Positions 1 to 8,426 of a stretch of DNA of 64,000 nt are shown piece by piece. Location of the stretch: contig OZ245751.1 of the NCBI GenBank assembly GCA_965227445.1, forward strand, positions 2,046,001 to 2,110,000. The letters are read 5' to 3'. Below the pieces are notes generated by a model. It searched no databases and was not told the origin of the DNA. It saw only the letters and a program-made list of their open reading frames with translations. The translations under genes were made by a program, and so were the position numbers. Each line of letters begins with the position of its first letter. Within the stretch, counting starts at the first letter, position 1. The stretch is from DT-110 sp030148525 (GTDB lineage Bacteria; Bacteroidota; Bacteroidia; Chitinophagales; Saprospiraceae).

Positions 1-1071
1 AGGTTGACTGTGTCGCTTACTAATCTCCGTAGGACGTCCGTCATCCACAAAGTTTGCCCGCAGTTTACTCTTGATGGTAAACATCGATTGGAAATACTGA
101 ACCCGTGCTTCCTCCCGCAAGTAATGCCGGATCTGTTTGATCATTTTCACCGCATGACTCGCCGGTCGGTGGGGGCAGCCCAGGCAGTTGGCCGGAGCCC
201 CCGGACTGCAGTCTGATCGTTTTTTCTGGCAGGCAAAAGCAGGAGCCGGGTCGTAGCTGACCTGATGGTGGGTATAGGCCACCGACGAAAGCGACAATAG
301 TCCGCTTTTGCCGTAAGGCATGATCGACGCAAAAGGCCCATCCATAACAGTGAGGCCAGTTTCTTCGAAACCCGGAATGTGCACAAATACCATTTCTGAT
401 ATTTCGTGCATCAGATCGATCAGAGGCAACCCGAAGCATTGTAAAACACCATTAGTAGCTGCATAGGTGGCGTTGACGACCAGGGGGGTGCGCACGGTTA
501 AGGGGGTTGCTGCCCGGCATTCGATAAGCCATTCCTCACCCTGGATATCGGCCTGAACGACCTGCGCCTCACATAGGATACTGCACTTGTCTTCCGACAA
601 AATTTGCTGCCGGTAATAGTCGGCCAGTAAAAAGGGATCGAAGGTATATTCCACGGTGCGATAGAGGGCTTCCAGCCGGTCGAACCGAATCAGGGGATGC
701 TCGGTTATCCGTTCGCAGGGCAGGTTCAGGTAGGCACAAAAACGCTCGAATTGCTGGGCATCGGTAAATGAGCCATACCGGTCAATACCGTAGTATTTAT
801 TGAATTGGGTGTGCACCATGGCCTGGTGATCGCGGGTAAAGCGCTCCTTATGGTCGTCGGACATGCGGGCCGTAGCTACCGAGCGAGGGTAGTGATAGCC
901 TCCATGCAAACGAGCCTGGTTCACAATGGAAGCCTTGGTGAGGAGGAACGGCTCTTTCTCGATTAGTAACACCCGTCTTTGCTGAGTACGGGCGAGGTGA
1001 AGGGCAGCATAGACGCCAAACAAGCCGCCGCCAATTACCACGGCATCATATGACTCGGTCGGCTGGGGCAT
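1..1071 (-). CDS. FAD-dependent oxidoreductase (DAO-like), 3' end outside window
   Basis: The frame is open from an ATG at 1071 to the window edge, giving 357 codons with no stop, so the C-terminus is missing. The N-terminus has a Rossmann dinucleotide-binding motif (VVIGGGLFGVYAALHLA, residues about 10-26) followed by an acidic residue in LLIEKE, typical of FAD-binding amine-oxidase/DAO-fold enzymes. A Cys-rich segment near residue 300 (CxxC around NCLGCPHRP) is notable and could bind metal. The start overlaps the last 26 bases of the aldo/keto reductase gene, so the two are translationally coupled. With the upstream GT2 gene this suggests sugar or cell-envelope metabolite modification. The substrate cannot be told from the sequence. 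Confidence 0.75.
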   Translation of the reverse strand, partial: MPQPTESYDAVVIGGGLFGVYAALHLARTQQRRVLLIEKEPFLLTKASIVNQARLHGGYHYPRSVATARMSDDHKERFTRDHQAMVHTQFNKYYGIDRYGSFTDAQQFERFCAYLNLPCERITEHPLIRFDRLEALYRTVEYTFDPFLLADYYRQQILSEDKCSILCEAQVVQADIQGEEWLIECRAATPLTVRTPLVVNATYAATNGVLQCFGLPLIDLMHEISEMVFVHIPGFEETGLTVMDGPFASIMPYGKSGLLSLSSVAYTHHQVSYDPAPAFACQKKRSDCSPGAPANCLGCPHRPASHAVKMIKQIRHYLREEARVQYFQSMFTIKSKLRANFVDDGRPTEISKRHSQP

Positions 1072-1981
1072 GGCGTTGGTGTAGAGCGTGTAATTCGTCG
1101 AACCAGGGGGAAGCGGGCAAGGCCTGCATTTGTTCGACGGTATTCAGATTATTGATCAATTGCTTGCGGTTGCGTCCGCCGAGGATGAGTCCTTGTATTC
1201 CGGGGCTATGCACGCCGAATAGCAGGGCTGCCTGGTAAAAGGCCTGGAGGCTTGGTGCATCCGTGCGTTGTTCCCAGTCTTTTTGCAGGGCCAGCAACTC
1301 TTTTATCAGGGGAGGCGTATCCGGTTGTTCTTTTCCCGAACGGGCGACCAGTGAGCTATCGCTGCGGTATTTACCGGCATCAAGCTTAAGCCCTCCGGCA
1401 TTGAGGCCGTATGCAAATACCCGGCAGGCATCGGCCAGACTCCCGTAGCGCGGTCGGTCGGAATAAAGGAGGTTGTGCTTGAGCTGCAGCCAGGGAGTAC
1501 TAAGCTCGTATTTTGTAAGGAAAGGTTGGTAGACTTCCGGGTGCTTCAGTCCGGAAAAACCAATATTGAGCCCCGTTTTTCGAATACGGCTCAGAGTGGC
1601 TATGCTCTCCTCTATGGCTTCGGGCTCAGATCGGTTATCCCAGTGAATCATAAAACAGGCAAGGTTGTCACCAAAATGTTGCCGGTAGTGTTCCAGATTG
1701 AAGAGTAGAAAGGAGGGCGTCAGGTTGTGGTCGGGGGTAAACATATTGTCGAGGCTGCCCACCTTCATGCACACCTGCAGGTCGCTGACCCCATTGGCCT
1801 GAATCCACTGCCTTAGTATGGTTTCGCTGGCGCGAAAATCCTCAGGCCGTTTGTTAATAGGGTAATTGGTCGCCGCATCAACGAGTCGGTGCCCCCGTCC
1901 GTAAAAGGTATCGAGTAATTCGTAGCAGTCTTGTGCAGGAGTGGTCCAGCCCCACATGGCCGTACCCAGCATGAGATCCAT
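1046..1981 (-). CDS. aldo/keto reductase family protein
   Basis: A 311-residue protein of usual AKR length with the family's catalytic pattern. D and Y are in DAATNYP (residues about 36-42), K is in CMKVG and H is in MIHWDN, together forming the D-Y-K-H tetrad of NAD(P)H-dependent carbonyl reductases. The C-terminal GLILGGRNRKQLINNL resembles the cofactor-phosphate binding strand. It is the middle gene of a leftward operon, 21 bp after the GT2 gene and overlapping the FAD oxidoreductase by 26 bp. Reduction of a sugar or sugar-derived carbonyl fits the neighbours, but the substrate is inference. Confidence 0.85.
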   Translation of the reverse strand: MDLMLGTAMWGWTTPAQDCYELLDTFYGRGHRLVDAATNYPINKRPEDFRASETILRQWIQANGVSDLQVCMKVGSLDNMFTPDHNLTPSFLLFNLEHYRQHFGDNLACFMIHWDNRSEPEAIEESIATLSRIRKTGLNIGFSGLKHPEVYQPFLTKYELSTPWLQLKHNLLYSDRPRYGSLADACRVFAYGLNAGGLKLDAGKYRSDSSLVARSGKEQPDTPPLIKELLALQKDWEQRTDAPSLQAFYQAALLFGVHSPGIQGLILGGRNRKQLINNLNTVEQMQALPASPWFDELHALHQRHAPADRVI

Positions 1982-2002
1982 ACAGATGGCTTTTTGCGAA
2001 AG

Positions 2003-2734
2003 CTACAGCATACCCCGTGCTTTACCAAATCGCTTGAGGTCGCGCATGGATTGCAAGTAGCGTTTAGCAAGGGGCAGAATTTTCACCTTAGAGCTACCGG
2101 CATCATCGGTCCAGGTGACCGGCAACTCACAGATCTTCAGGTCGAGCCATTCGGCAACAGTGAGCAATTCGGTGGAGAAAAACCATCCGTCGTTCCGAGC
2201 TCCGTTGTCCATGAGGCGATCCAGATGCTGGCGTTTCAGGAATTTGAAGCCGCACATGCCATCGGAAAAGGCAACGCCCAGATACCATTTCAGGATGATA
2301 TTGAAGCCACGGGAAGAGATTTCTCTTTTCAACGGGCGGTTGATGACTCTGGCGTCGGGATGCAGTCGGGAGGCGTATACGAGGTCGCAGCCACCCTGGG
2401 ACAGCCGGTTGTAGGTCTCCGGGAAGTGGTCCAGGTCAGTAGCCAGGTCGAGATCCATATAACCCACGATATCGGCCTGCGATTGTCCCCAGGCGGTTTT
2501 AAGGGCCAGGCCTACACCACGGCGGGGCACCTTCACCAGGCGGACATTGGCAAATTCCTGTTCGAGTTCGCGGGCCAGGTCGGGCGTCGCGTCGGTGGAG
2601 CCGTTGTCGGCGATCAGAATTTGCCATTGGTGTTGATCCGGATAATGCTTTCGCAAAAAAGCGTGCAGGATACCTATCTGTTGGTGCAGCGTAGCTTCCT
2701 CGTCGAGCACCGGAATGGTCACATCGAAGGTCAT
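2003..2734 (-). CDS. glycosyltransferase family 2 (DPM1/dolichol-phosphate-mannose-synthase-like)
   Basis: The protein has a GT-A fold signature. The N-terminus FDVTIPVLDEEATL is a typical GT2 start, IADNGSTDAT follows, and the metal-binding DxD is in GYMDLDLATD (residues about 98-107). About 243 residues with no C-terminal membrane segments suggests a soluble or peripheral enzyme transferring a sugar from a nucleotide donor to a lipid or sugar acceptor. I chose the ATG at 2734 rather than the ATG 39 bases upstream because the family homology begins with MTFDVTIPV. It is the first gene of a leftward operon with the aldo/keto reductase and FAD oxidoreductase, and is divergent from the coiled-coil pair at 2873. 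Confidence 0.85.
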   Translation of the reverse strand: MTFDVTIPVLDEEATLHQQIGILHAFLRKHYPDQHQWQILIADNGSTDATPDLARELEQEFANVRLVKVPRRGVGLALKTAWGQSQADIVGYMDLDLATDLDHFPETYNRLSQGGCDLVYASRLHPDARVINRPLKREISSRGFNIILKWYLGVAFSDGMCGFKFLKRQHLDRLMDNGARNDGWFFSTELLTVAEWLDLKICELPVTWTDDAGSSKVKILPLAKRYLQSMRDLKRFGKARGML

Positions 2735-2872
2735 GATGGATGGTTTTGGAGCACCGGCAAGATAGAGAAACACCTCGTGGATTCTTACCTTTTTTTTGTA
2801 CTTTGTAGACGATTCGGGGTGCTTCGTCCAAAAGGAAAAACCCCTTCATTCATTAGTTGTTTCTTCTGGTAT

Positions 2873-3391
2873 ATGGGTTCCAAAAAGAAAAAATTTGCCG
2901 ACATTCTCCTGCGGGCCATGCAATCGGTACCTGCCGACCGCTTTGATTATCTGGCGTTTCGCAAGGAATTGCGCAACCCGGCCTACGAATCCCGGGAGGA
3001 TAAATATCAACAGGCTTTCGCGGCAGTAGCCAAGAACGGAGCTACGATGCACGACGCCCTGCAGATGGCCCGGTCAAGTGCCGATGCCCTGCAGGAAGAG
3101 GCCCGAAAATTTCGGGAAGTACTCGGAAAACAGCGGGAGGAAAAGGTTCGTATTCCGCAGGCACGGGCTGAACAAGTGGCACAGGAGATACGTAAAAAGA
3201 ACGCGGAAATACAACGCCTGAAAAGTGAAGTGGAAGAGCTGCAGGTACAGCTTTCCCAGGATCAGGATGCTGCCGAAGAAGCAGCTGATACCATCCGGTC
3301 GACGGCCACTGACTTTCAATCCGCACTAACCCTGATGATGAATCAGGTGCAAGAAGACATTGAACACATCAAGAAACATTTGAGCGACTAG
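2873..3391 (+). CDS. small coiled-coil protein of unknown function
   Basis: A 172-residue, highly charged protein. Residues 1-60 are a compact helical, basic-start region (MGSKKKKFADILLRAM). From about residue 75 to 150 there is a continuous heptad-like coiled coil rich in E, K, Q and A, followed by a short amphipathic C-terminal helix. There is no signal peptide or membrane segment. The open frame extends upstream across the GT2 gene on the other strand, but only the part from this ATG has protein-like composition. It ends 3 bp before the next gene, so the two are almost certainly cotranscribed. I do not recognise the family. Confidence 0.7.
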   Translation: MGSKKKKFADILLRAMQSVPADRFDYLAFRKELRNPAYESREDKYQQAFAAVAKNGATMHDALQMARSSADALQEEARKFREVLGKQREEKVRIPQARAEQVAQEIRKKNAEIQRLKSEVEELQVQLSQDQDAAEEAADTIRSTATDFQSALTLMMNQVQEDIEHIKKHLSD

Positions 3392-3394
3392 TCT

Positions 3395-4435
3395 ATGAAT
3401 ACATCGTTTCAAGAATCTGCGAAACCCAAACCCTTTTGGAAACGTCCGGAAGGTGTAACGGGTATGATTTTTCTGATCGGACTGCTGGCTGGTGGCGGCT
3501 TTTTGCTGGCTACCTTTTTGCCGACCCTCATCGCTTTGGCTCAGAATGTAGTTTACCTGAGCCTGATGCTGCTGGTTATCGCCGCGCTGGCTTATGTCAT
3601 TCTCGATCCGCGCATGCGCAAGCTTGTATGGTACATGTACAAAAGCGTGATGCGTTGGGTTACCGGTATTTTTGTAGAACTGGACCCTATCGGAATCCTT
3701 AAGAACTACGTATCAGACCTGAAGAACAAGCTAAGGGAGATGAACAAACAGATCTCCATGCTACGCGGTCAGATGCACAAGTTGCAGGAGATCATCCACA
3801 ACAATAAAAAGGAGATCGAGAGCAACCTCGAACTGGCCTCTAAAGCCAAGGAGAACAATAAACGCTCTACCATGATCCTGAAGTCGCGAAAGGCCGGGCG
3901 CCTCCGCGAATCTAATATGCGCCTGGAGGATCTCTACCAGCGCATGGAGGTCATGTATCGGGTGCTGACCCGCATGTACGAGAATTCCCTCATCCTGAAG
4001 GAAGACATCCAGGACCAGGTTGCCATTAAGGAACAGGAGCGCAAAGCTATTCACGCTTCCCATAGCGCTATGAAGTCAGCTCAGAGCATCATGTCGGGCG
4101 ATCCCGACCGTCGGGCCATGTTCGATGCGGCCATGGAAGCCGTTGCCGACGACGTAGCCAATAAGGTCGGAGAGATGGAGCGCTTCATGGATATGTCGAA
4201 GAACGTCATGGAATCCATCGACCTGCAGAATGGTATCTTCGAGGAAGAGGGCATTAAGATGCTGGAAAAATGGGAAAAGGAAGGAACCAGCCTGCTACTC
4301 GGCGAAGAAAAAGAATCGCTCCTCGAGAAGGCGAAGAACGAGCAGGACGTGCTCGATCTGAACGAACCCATCAAGGAGAAGGTCCGCACTACAGATCATA
4401 AGAACCAGTACGACAGTTTCTTCGACGCCGATTAA
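3395..4435 (+). CDS. membrane-anchored coiled-coil protein, PspA/ESCRT-III-like in architecture (unknown)
   Basis: A 346-residue protein. Residues about 22-68 contain two hydrophobic segments (GMIFLIGLLAGGGFLLATF and NVVYLSLMLLVIAALAYVI). The rest is a long cytoplasmic, almost uninterrupted helical coiled coil (residues about 100-310) and an acidic tail. The long charged helices with a membrane anchor resemble the organisation of PspA/Vipp1-like membrane-remodelling proteins, but I see no diagnostic motif, so this is a structural analogy only. It lies 3 bp after the small coiled-coil gene at 2873, suggesting a two-protein complex. Two long inverted repeats follow its stop codon. Confidence 0.7.
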   Translation: MNTSFQESAKPKPFWKRPEGVTGMIFLIGLLAGGGFLLATFLPTLIALAQNVVYLSLMLLVIAALAYVILDPRMRKLVWYMYKSVMRWVTGIFVELDPIGILKNYVSDLKNKLREMNKQISMLRGQMHKLQEIIHNNKKEIESNLELASKAKENNKRSTMILKSRKAGRLRESNMRLEDLYQRMEVMYRVLTRMYENSLILKEDIQDQVAIKEQERKAIHASHSAMKSAQSIMSGDPDRRAMFDAAMEAVADDVANKVGEMERFMDMSKNVMESIDLQNGIFEEEGIKMLEKWEKEGTSLLLGEEKESLLEKAKNEQDVLDLNEPIKEKVRTTDHKNQYDSFFDAD

Positions 4436-4451
4436 CCTTCGGGACCGAACT

Positions 4452-4524
4452 GCTGCCTATTCTTGTCGGTAAGTACCATTGCCTACCATGGTCGACACTG
4501 CATTTCCCGACAAGAATGAGCAGC
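4452..4524. repeat. inverted repeat, 21-bp arms with 31-nt loop
   Basis: Arms at 4452-4472 and 4504-4524 pair at 19 of 21 positions around the core ATTCTTGTCGG. The loop contains a smaller ACCAT/ATGGT inverted repeat. It lies 17 bp after the stop at 4435. It could be a terminator-like structure or a mobile repeat, and has no U-tract. Confidence 0.7.
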
Positions 4525-4626
4525 CGTCTACTTTAGGTCCGTGTGCCTGATTAGCACCATTTACGCTTTGCCCTCATCCTTTGCCAACTCTTGATCGTAC
4601 TGATTTTACTGAAAGTGCCTCAAACC

Positions 4627-4699
4627 GCTGGTATTTCTTGGCCCTAAACATCGGTGCAGCTTATTGGGCAGATCGGTGTCAGGGCCAAGAAATACCAGC
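4627..4699. repeat. perfect inverted repeat, 19-bp arms with 35-nt loop
   Basis: Arms at 4627-4645 and 4681-4699 are perfectly complementary (core GGTATTTCTTGGCCC). The architecture is the same as the preceding inverted repeat, but the sequence is different. Confidence 0.8.
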
Positions 4700-4808
4700 A
4701 GTAACCCCACACCCGCAGAAAGTATGGCTGTCCTCCCCCAGGCATACCGTTTACTAATTTTAGCTTTTCGTTTACACTAAAAGCGGTGGCCCGGCCCGTT
4801 AGGTAGTC

Positions 4809-5348
4809 ATGAAATACCTGACTACCATCCTGTTTGCCGCGTTGAGCTTATCCCTGGCTGCCCAATCCTATAACACCGTTGCGGGGCTCCGTCTGGGTAC
4901 GGAGTGGGGCCTCACCGTCAAGCAACGCGTCTACGACAACTGGACCGCTGAGATGCTGGTGCAGTCGAGCCTCGTGCGCGACGAGACCACGCTGACCATT
5001 CTGGCTGCCAACCACAACTCTATTCTATCGCGACACTTCAATATTTACGCTGGTGGCGGGATACACTTCGGCTGGGTAGGGGATACCCCTGCGGAAACGG
5101 CGGCCGAGGAAACGGGCAATCCGTTCGGCCTCGACGGGATCATCGGTCTGGAAATGACGATCGGTAACATCAATTTTTCCTACGATTTTAAGCCGGCCCT
5201 TAATCTGACCGGTGGTGAAAAGACCCTGTACACGCAGACGGCAGTGAGTATCCGTTATCGGTTCTGGAAGCGCGATAAGTTGTATTGGGAGAAGAGCAAA
5301 CGCCGTCGGGAGCGGGAAAAGCGCCGTCGGCAGCGTCGTAAGAATTAG
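4809..5348 (+). CDS. secreted/outer-membrane beta-barrel-like protein
   Basis: A 179-residue protein with a clear signal peptide (MKYLTTILFAALSLSLAAQ). Alternating hydrophobic/polar strands with Gly and aromatic residues follow (FNIYAGGGIHFGW, MTIGNINFSYDF, VSIRYRFW), typical of small outer-membrane barrels of the conserved hypothetical OM-protein type. The last 25 residues are strongly basic with repeated R/K/E clusters, an unusual tail for an OM protein. It may stay periplasmic and touch peptidoglycan or LPS. It stands alone, between a hairpin-rich gap and the tRNA-His region. Function unknown. Confidence 0.65.
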   Translation: MKYLTTILFAALSLSLAAQSYNTVAGLRLGTEWGLTVKQRVYDNWTAEMLVQSSLVRDETTLTILAANHNSILSRHFNIYAGGGIHFGWVGDTPAETAAEETGNPFGLDGIIGLEMTIGNINFSYDFKPALNLTGGEKTLYTQTAVSIRYRFWKRDKLYWEKSKRRREREKRRRQRRKN

Positions 5349-5744
5349 ATCGCTCGGTCGCTGCGCTCCCTCGCTATTAGACCACTCAGGCCCGGTGGTC
5401 CCTCGTTTTTAGACCGGGAGCAAGCTCCCTTTTAGTAGTAAGACTGGCGCTCGATCCTCTGGATCGAGCTGAATCTCGCCTCCGAATAAGCTCCTATTTG
5501 CAAGAGTTCATACTGTGTGTTCCAGAACTAATTTGCGATTGGGCTTCCATAGCCGCCATGGCCTTCCTGGGCACTGAAACGTAGTGAAAGCGGTGGCTAA
5601 AGCGGCCCGCCCGCCAGGGCGCAACCAATGTCAATTAAAAATTAAAAACTAACCATTGAACATTGAGCATTCAACATTTTACCTACCGAACTAATTGACA
5701 ATCAACCGTGTTAAGCCATTCGAAAGATTTTATTGGTAAAGTAC
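5349..5744. other. intergenic region with palindrome and heptad-phased tract
   Basis: No gene is seen. It contains a GATCC-type palindrome at 5449-5469 (GCTCGATCC-TCT-GGATCGAGC) and a degenerate 7-nt phased tract at about 5632-5682 (units such as AATTAAA, ATTGAAC, ATTGAGC, ATTCAAC). Confidence 0.6.
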
Positions 5745-5776
5745 TTGCTTCATAACGGGGTATTTTCTTATTTTTG
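5745..5776 (+). promoter_or_regulatory. Bacteroidota-type promoter for tRNA-His
   Basis: TTG at 5745-5747, a 21-nt spacer and TATTTTTG at 5769-5776 match the Bacteroidota consensus (TTG, 19-21 nt, TAnnTTTG). The tRNA begins 16 nt further on. Confidence 0.7.
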
Positions 5777-5792
5777 CCCCGCTTTCAAATTG

Positions 5793-5866
5793 GTGGTTGT
5801 AGCTCAGTTGGTTAGAGCGCTGGATTGTGGTTCCAGAGGTCGCCGGTTCAAATCCGGTCTTCCACC
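5793..5866 (+). tRNA. tRNA-His (anticodon GTG)
   Basis: A cloverleaf can be drawn. The D arm AGCTCAGTTGGTTAGAGC is followed by an anticodon stem CTGGA/TCCAG enclosing loop TTGTGGT, so the anticodon is GTG (His). The T arm is GCCGG-TTCAAAT-CCGGT. The base at 5792 is a G that can serve as the His-specific G-1 opposite the discriminator C. As written, the acceptor stem pairs GTGGTTG with CTTCCAC, leaving two adjacent U-U oppositions (positions 5-68 and 6-67), which is unusual. CCA is not encoded. A strong terminator follows immediately. Confidence 0.9.
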
Positions 5867-5871
5867 CAAAC

Positions 5872-5907
5872 AAAAAAGACCCTGCCTCTCCGGCGGGGTC
5901 TTTTTTT
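5872..5907. terminator. intrinsic terminator after tRNA-His, probably bidirectional
   Basis: A 10-bp stem (5877-5886 with 5892-5901, one G-T pair) is flanked by A6 on the left and T7 on the right. It can therefore stop the tRNA transcript rightward and the convergent mltG transcript leftward (mltG stops at 5930). Confidence 0.85.
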
Positions 5908-5929
5908 GTCCGGTCTTATCAAACGGGCC

Positions 5930-6979
5930 TTACTTCTTCCGCTGCTCCGCCAGCCACCTTTGGTAAGCCGCCTTCCCTTTCGCAAAATCCCTGGCGTTCG
6001 TGTAAAAGTGGTGGGAGCCATCGCCTGCTTCCACGTTTAGCACGTAATACAGATAATCGGTTTGCGCAGGCTTAAGCGCCGCCTCCAGCGAGGATTTACT
6101 GGCCGAACTGATGGGGCCGGGGGGTAGTCCGTACACCTTTCGGGTATTATAGGGATGGTCGATCTCGACGTCACTTTTGTGAATGATCCCGTCCCAACGG
6201 CCCAGCGATTTGGCTATGTATACATTCGTGGCATCAATGCCCAGTCGGATTCCCTGTTGTAGCCGATTGTAGATGACGGAGGCGATCAGGTCCCGTTCGG
6301 CTTCCACCTTTGACTCGTTTTCAATCAGGCTGGCAATGATGACGATCTCCCGTTTGGTCTTCCCGACTTTCCGCGCCAGTGCATCCCATTCGGGCTGCCA
6401 GGTGGACTTAAACTGGTCCACCATCCTGGCGATGATCGATTCGGGTTGTGCATCTAATTCAAACTGGTAGGAGGTGGGGTATAAATAACCTTCCAGGTTG
6501 GTTGCTTTGGGATCTATATCCCGGATGAGGCTGACATCATCCATCAACGCTAAAACTTCTTTGGCTGTCAATTCCGTATCGCCCGGAAATTGGTTGGCAA
6601 TGCGTTCCGCAATCTCAAACCGTGTCCAGCCCTCCGGAATAGTGAGTGTCTTGGTGCGGTTTTTTCCATCTCTCAAGAGCTGAAGCACCTCTAAGGGGCT
6701 GATCGGCGACGGGAACAGGTAATCACCTGCTTCTAGTTTTGCGTCTTTCTTAAACAGATACAGGTATATTTTGGTGGCCAGTGGAGCCTGTAGTATCTGT
6801 TGGTCCTCCAGGACGTCGAGGATACGATACGAAGCCAGCCCCTTTTCAATGGTAATGTATTCAGTAGCCTTATCATGGGAAACTTGCCTGTGCAACGAAG
6901 TATATAACCAAACGGCCACCCCTCCGGCCATCAGGGCCGAGATCAAGAACAGAGCAACTAACCAGCGGACAAATTTCAT
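5930..6979 (-). CDS. mltG: endolytic murein transglycosylase MltG
   Basis: A 349-residue protein with one N-terminal transmembrane helix (FVRWLVALFLISALMAGGVAVWLY) and the YceG/MltG fold. Signatures are LEAGDYLFPSPISP with LTIPEGWTRFEIA (LysM-like part), the catalytic-region IASLIENESKVEAERDLIASVIYNRL with the conserved Glu, IGIDATNVY, and HPYNTRKVYGLPPGPISS. The enzyme cuts nascent glycan strands and sets their length. I chose the ATG at 6979, next to the membrane helix, over an in-frame ATG 81 bases upstream that would add a polar stretch. It lies downstream of the pabC-like aminotransferase, the same pabC-mltG order found in Escherichia coli. Confidence 0.95.
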   Translation of the reverse strand: MKFVRWLVALFLISALMAGGVAVWLYTSLHRQVSHDKATEYITIEKGLASYRILDVLEDQQILQAPLATKIYLYLFKKDAKLEAGDYLFPSPISPLEVLQLLRDGKNRTKTLTIPEGWTRFEIAERIANQFPGDTELTAKEVLALMDDVSLIRDIDPKATNLEGYLYPTSYQFELDAQPESIIARMVDQFKSTWQPEWDALARKVGKTKREIVIIASLIENESKVEAERDLIASVIYNRLQQGIRLGIDATNVYIAKSLGRWDGIIHKSDVEIDHPYNTRKVYGLPPGPISSASKSSLEAALKPAQTDYLYYVLNVEAGDGSHHFYTNARDFAKGKAAYQRWLAEQRKK

Positions 6980-7119
6980 AGTACAATCCATTTTTAGGGT
7001 ACAACGAATATCGGCTTTCGGAAAGTCTTTGTGGGTATTTTGACCGATGGACTTGGTCAATGGAATTTTTAATGCTTAATTTTTAGTTGCTGAAGATCTG
7101 TGTGTTAAAGCAGATTGAA

Positions 7120-7950
7120 TTAAACATTATCAATTATTAATTTACGAAGTTCTTCCGCTCCGGTATTCGAATATCGTCGCCCGTCAAGTTCCCCGACCCA
7201 TTGCACACCTTTTACCGCATTGGTCAGGTAAATGGATTCGGCTTCCGCCAAAAAAATAGGGGAGAGGGGTTGTTCCTGTATTATCCAACCAAGGCTTGCT
7301 GCCACCTTCATCACCACCCGTCGCATCACGCCGTCCAACGGGCCTTCGGAGAGGGGAGGGGTGTAGAGTTTATGCGCCTTCCGGCAAAAAAGATTCCAGG
7401 CACTGCCTTCGACCACCCGTCCGTGCTGATTGGTCAGAAGCACTTCGTCCAGCCCTTGTTTTTTGCGAAAGCGGGCCGCCAGAATGTAGGGTAGAGCATT
7501 GCACGTCTTCAGGTTAGAGAGCGTACTGCCGGCCAGGGGAAAGGGCTCCGGGTAATACCCGATGGTCCATCCGGTCTCGTTCAGGGGGTACGGTTCGCCT
7601 TCCAGGGGGGTGGCTTCCAACAGAAGCTGAACGGTATCCGATGCAGGGGTGTAAAGGCCGCCGGGGGATCGCAGTACCGTCAGGCGTACGCGGGCGTCCG
7701 TCCAATCGCCCGCTGTACCACGGATCAGCTCCGGCAATTGGTCGGCTGACCAATCCGGCAGGAACTGCATACCCAGGAATTTCATACCCCGCAGTAAGCG
7801 CTCCTGGTGGTACGACCAGAAGTTGATCCGGCCACCATGGATGCGCATGGACTCGAAGAGCCCGTCGCCGTACTGAACGCCCCGCAGCAGGGGAGCAGCC
7901 GGTAATTCATCGGGTCGGAGCAAACGTCCGTTGAGGGAGATGCGTTGCAT
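7120..7950 (-). CDS. class IV aminotransferase (PabC / branched-chain aminotransferase-like)
   Basis: A 276-residue fold-type IV PLP enzyme. The N-terminus NGRLLRPDELPAAPLLRGVQYGDGLFESM carries the family's start and GDGLFE motif. The PLP lysine is in SNLKTCNAL (about residue 150). The E-containing segment GRVVEGSAWNLF and the phosphate-binding TNAVKGVQWV follow. The neighbour mltG suggests aminodeoxychorismate lyase (PabC, folate synthesis), but sequence alone does not exclude a D-amino acid or branched-chain aminotransferase. A TATCTTTG element ends 4 nt before the ATG, implying a leaderless mRNA. The last six codons and the stop lie in an AT-rich 7-nt phased tract. Confidence 0.85.
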   Translation of the reverse strand: MQRISLNGRLLRPDELPAAPLLRGVQYGDGLFESMRIHGGRINFWSYHQERLLRGMKFLGMQFLPDWSADQLPELIRGTAGDWTDARVRLTVLRSPGGLYTPASDTVQLLLEATPLEGEPYPLNETGWTIGYYPEPFPLAGSTLSNLKTCNALPYILAARFRKKQGLDEVLLTNQHGRVVEGSAWNLFCRKAHKLYTPPLSEGPLDGVMRRVVMKVAASLGWIIQEQPLSPIFLAEAESIYLTNAVKGVQWVGELDGRRYSNTGAEELRKLIIDNV

Positions 7951-7954
7951 AGTA

Positions 7955-7962
7955 CAAAGATA
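7955..7962 (-). promoter_or_regulatory. -7 element of the pabC-like gene (leaderless)
   Basis: In leftward sense the sequence reads TATCTTTG, a full TAnnTTTG match, ending 4 nt upstream of the ATG at 7950. The expected start site falls on or next to the start codon. The palindrome at 7967-7987 lies immediately upstream, between the -7 and -33 positions, where an operator would sit. No clear -33 TTG was seen. Confidence 0.6.
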
Positions 7963-7963
7963 A

Positions 7964-8422
7964 GGTGCTCGATCCTCCGGATCGAGCGGGACATCGTCTG
8001 AAAAACATATTTTGACATTTCCGAAGGTTCGGGCTACTCAAACACATGTATAAAATGAATAGAGCGATTGGTATTTGAGTGTACGTCAAGTGTCGATCCA
8101 GAGGATCGACATCCATGGTGCTCGATCCTCCGGATCGAGCGAGACATCGTCTGAAAAACATATTTTGACATTTCCGAAGGTTCAGGCTACTCAAACACAT
8201 GTATAAAATGAATAGAGCGATTGGTATTTGAGTGTACGTCGAGTGTCGATCCAGAGGATCGACATCCATGGTGCTCGATCCTCCGGATCGAGCGGGACAT
8301 CGTCTGAAAAACATATTTTGACATTTCCGAAGGTTCGGGCTACTCAAACACATGTATAAAATGAATAGAGCGATTGGTATTTGAGTGTACGTCGAGTGTC
8401 GATCCAGAGGATCGACATCCAA
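7964..8422. repeat. three tandem copies of a 153-bp repeat with palindromes
   Basis: Three near-identical 153-bp units start at 7964, 8117 and 8270. Each carries two GATCC palindromes, one GCTCGATCC-TCC-GGATCGAGC and one GTCGATCC-AGA-GGATCGAC, separated by about 100 bp containing a TATTTTGACATTTCC segment. Differences between copies are single bases. Since 153 is a multiple of 3, a leftward open frame of 211 codons runs through all three, but I regard it as accidental. Confidence 0.9.
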
Positions 8423-8426
8423 TGGC

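Larger units (their letters stand above)
4436..4808. other. intergenic region with two long hairpins
   Basis: No coding signal is seen. The stretch holds two consecutive long inverted repeats (4452-4524 and 4627-4699, listed separately) and the presumed promoter region of the gene at 4809. No clear TAnnTTTG element was found. Confidence 0.6.

Noticed and set aside
1931..2872. Upstream extension of the coiled-coil frame over the glycosyltransferase gene
   Set aside because: Antisense to a clear GT2 gene and without protein-like composition; the real start is the ATG at 2873.
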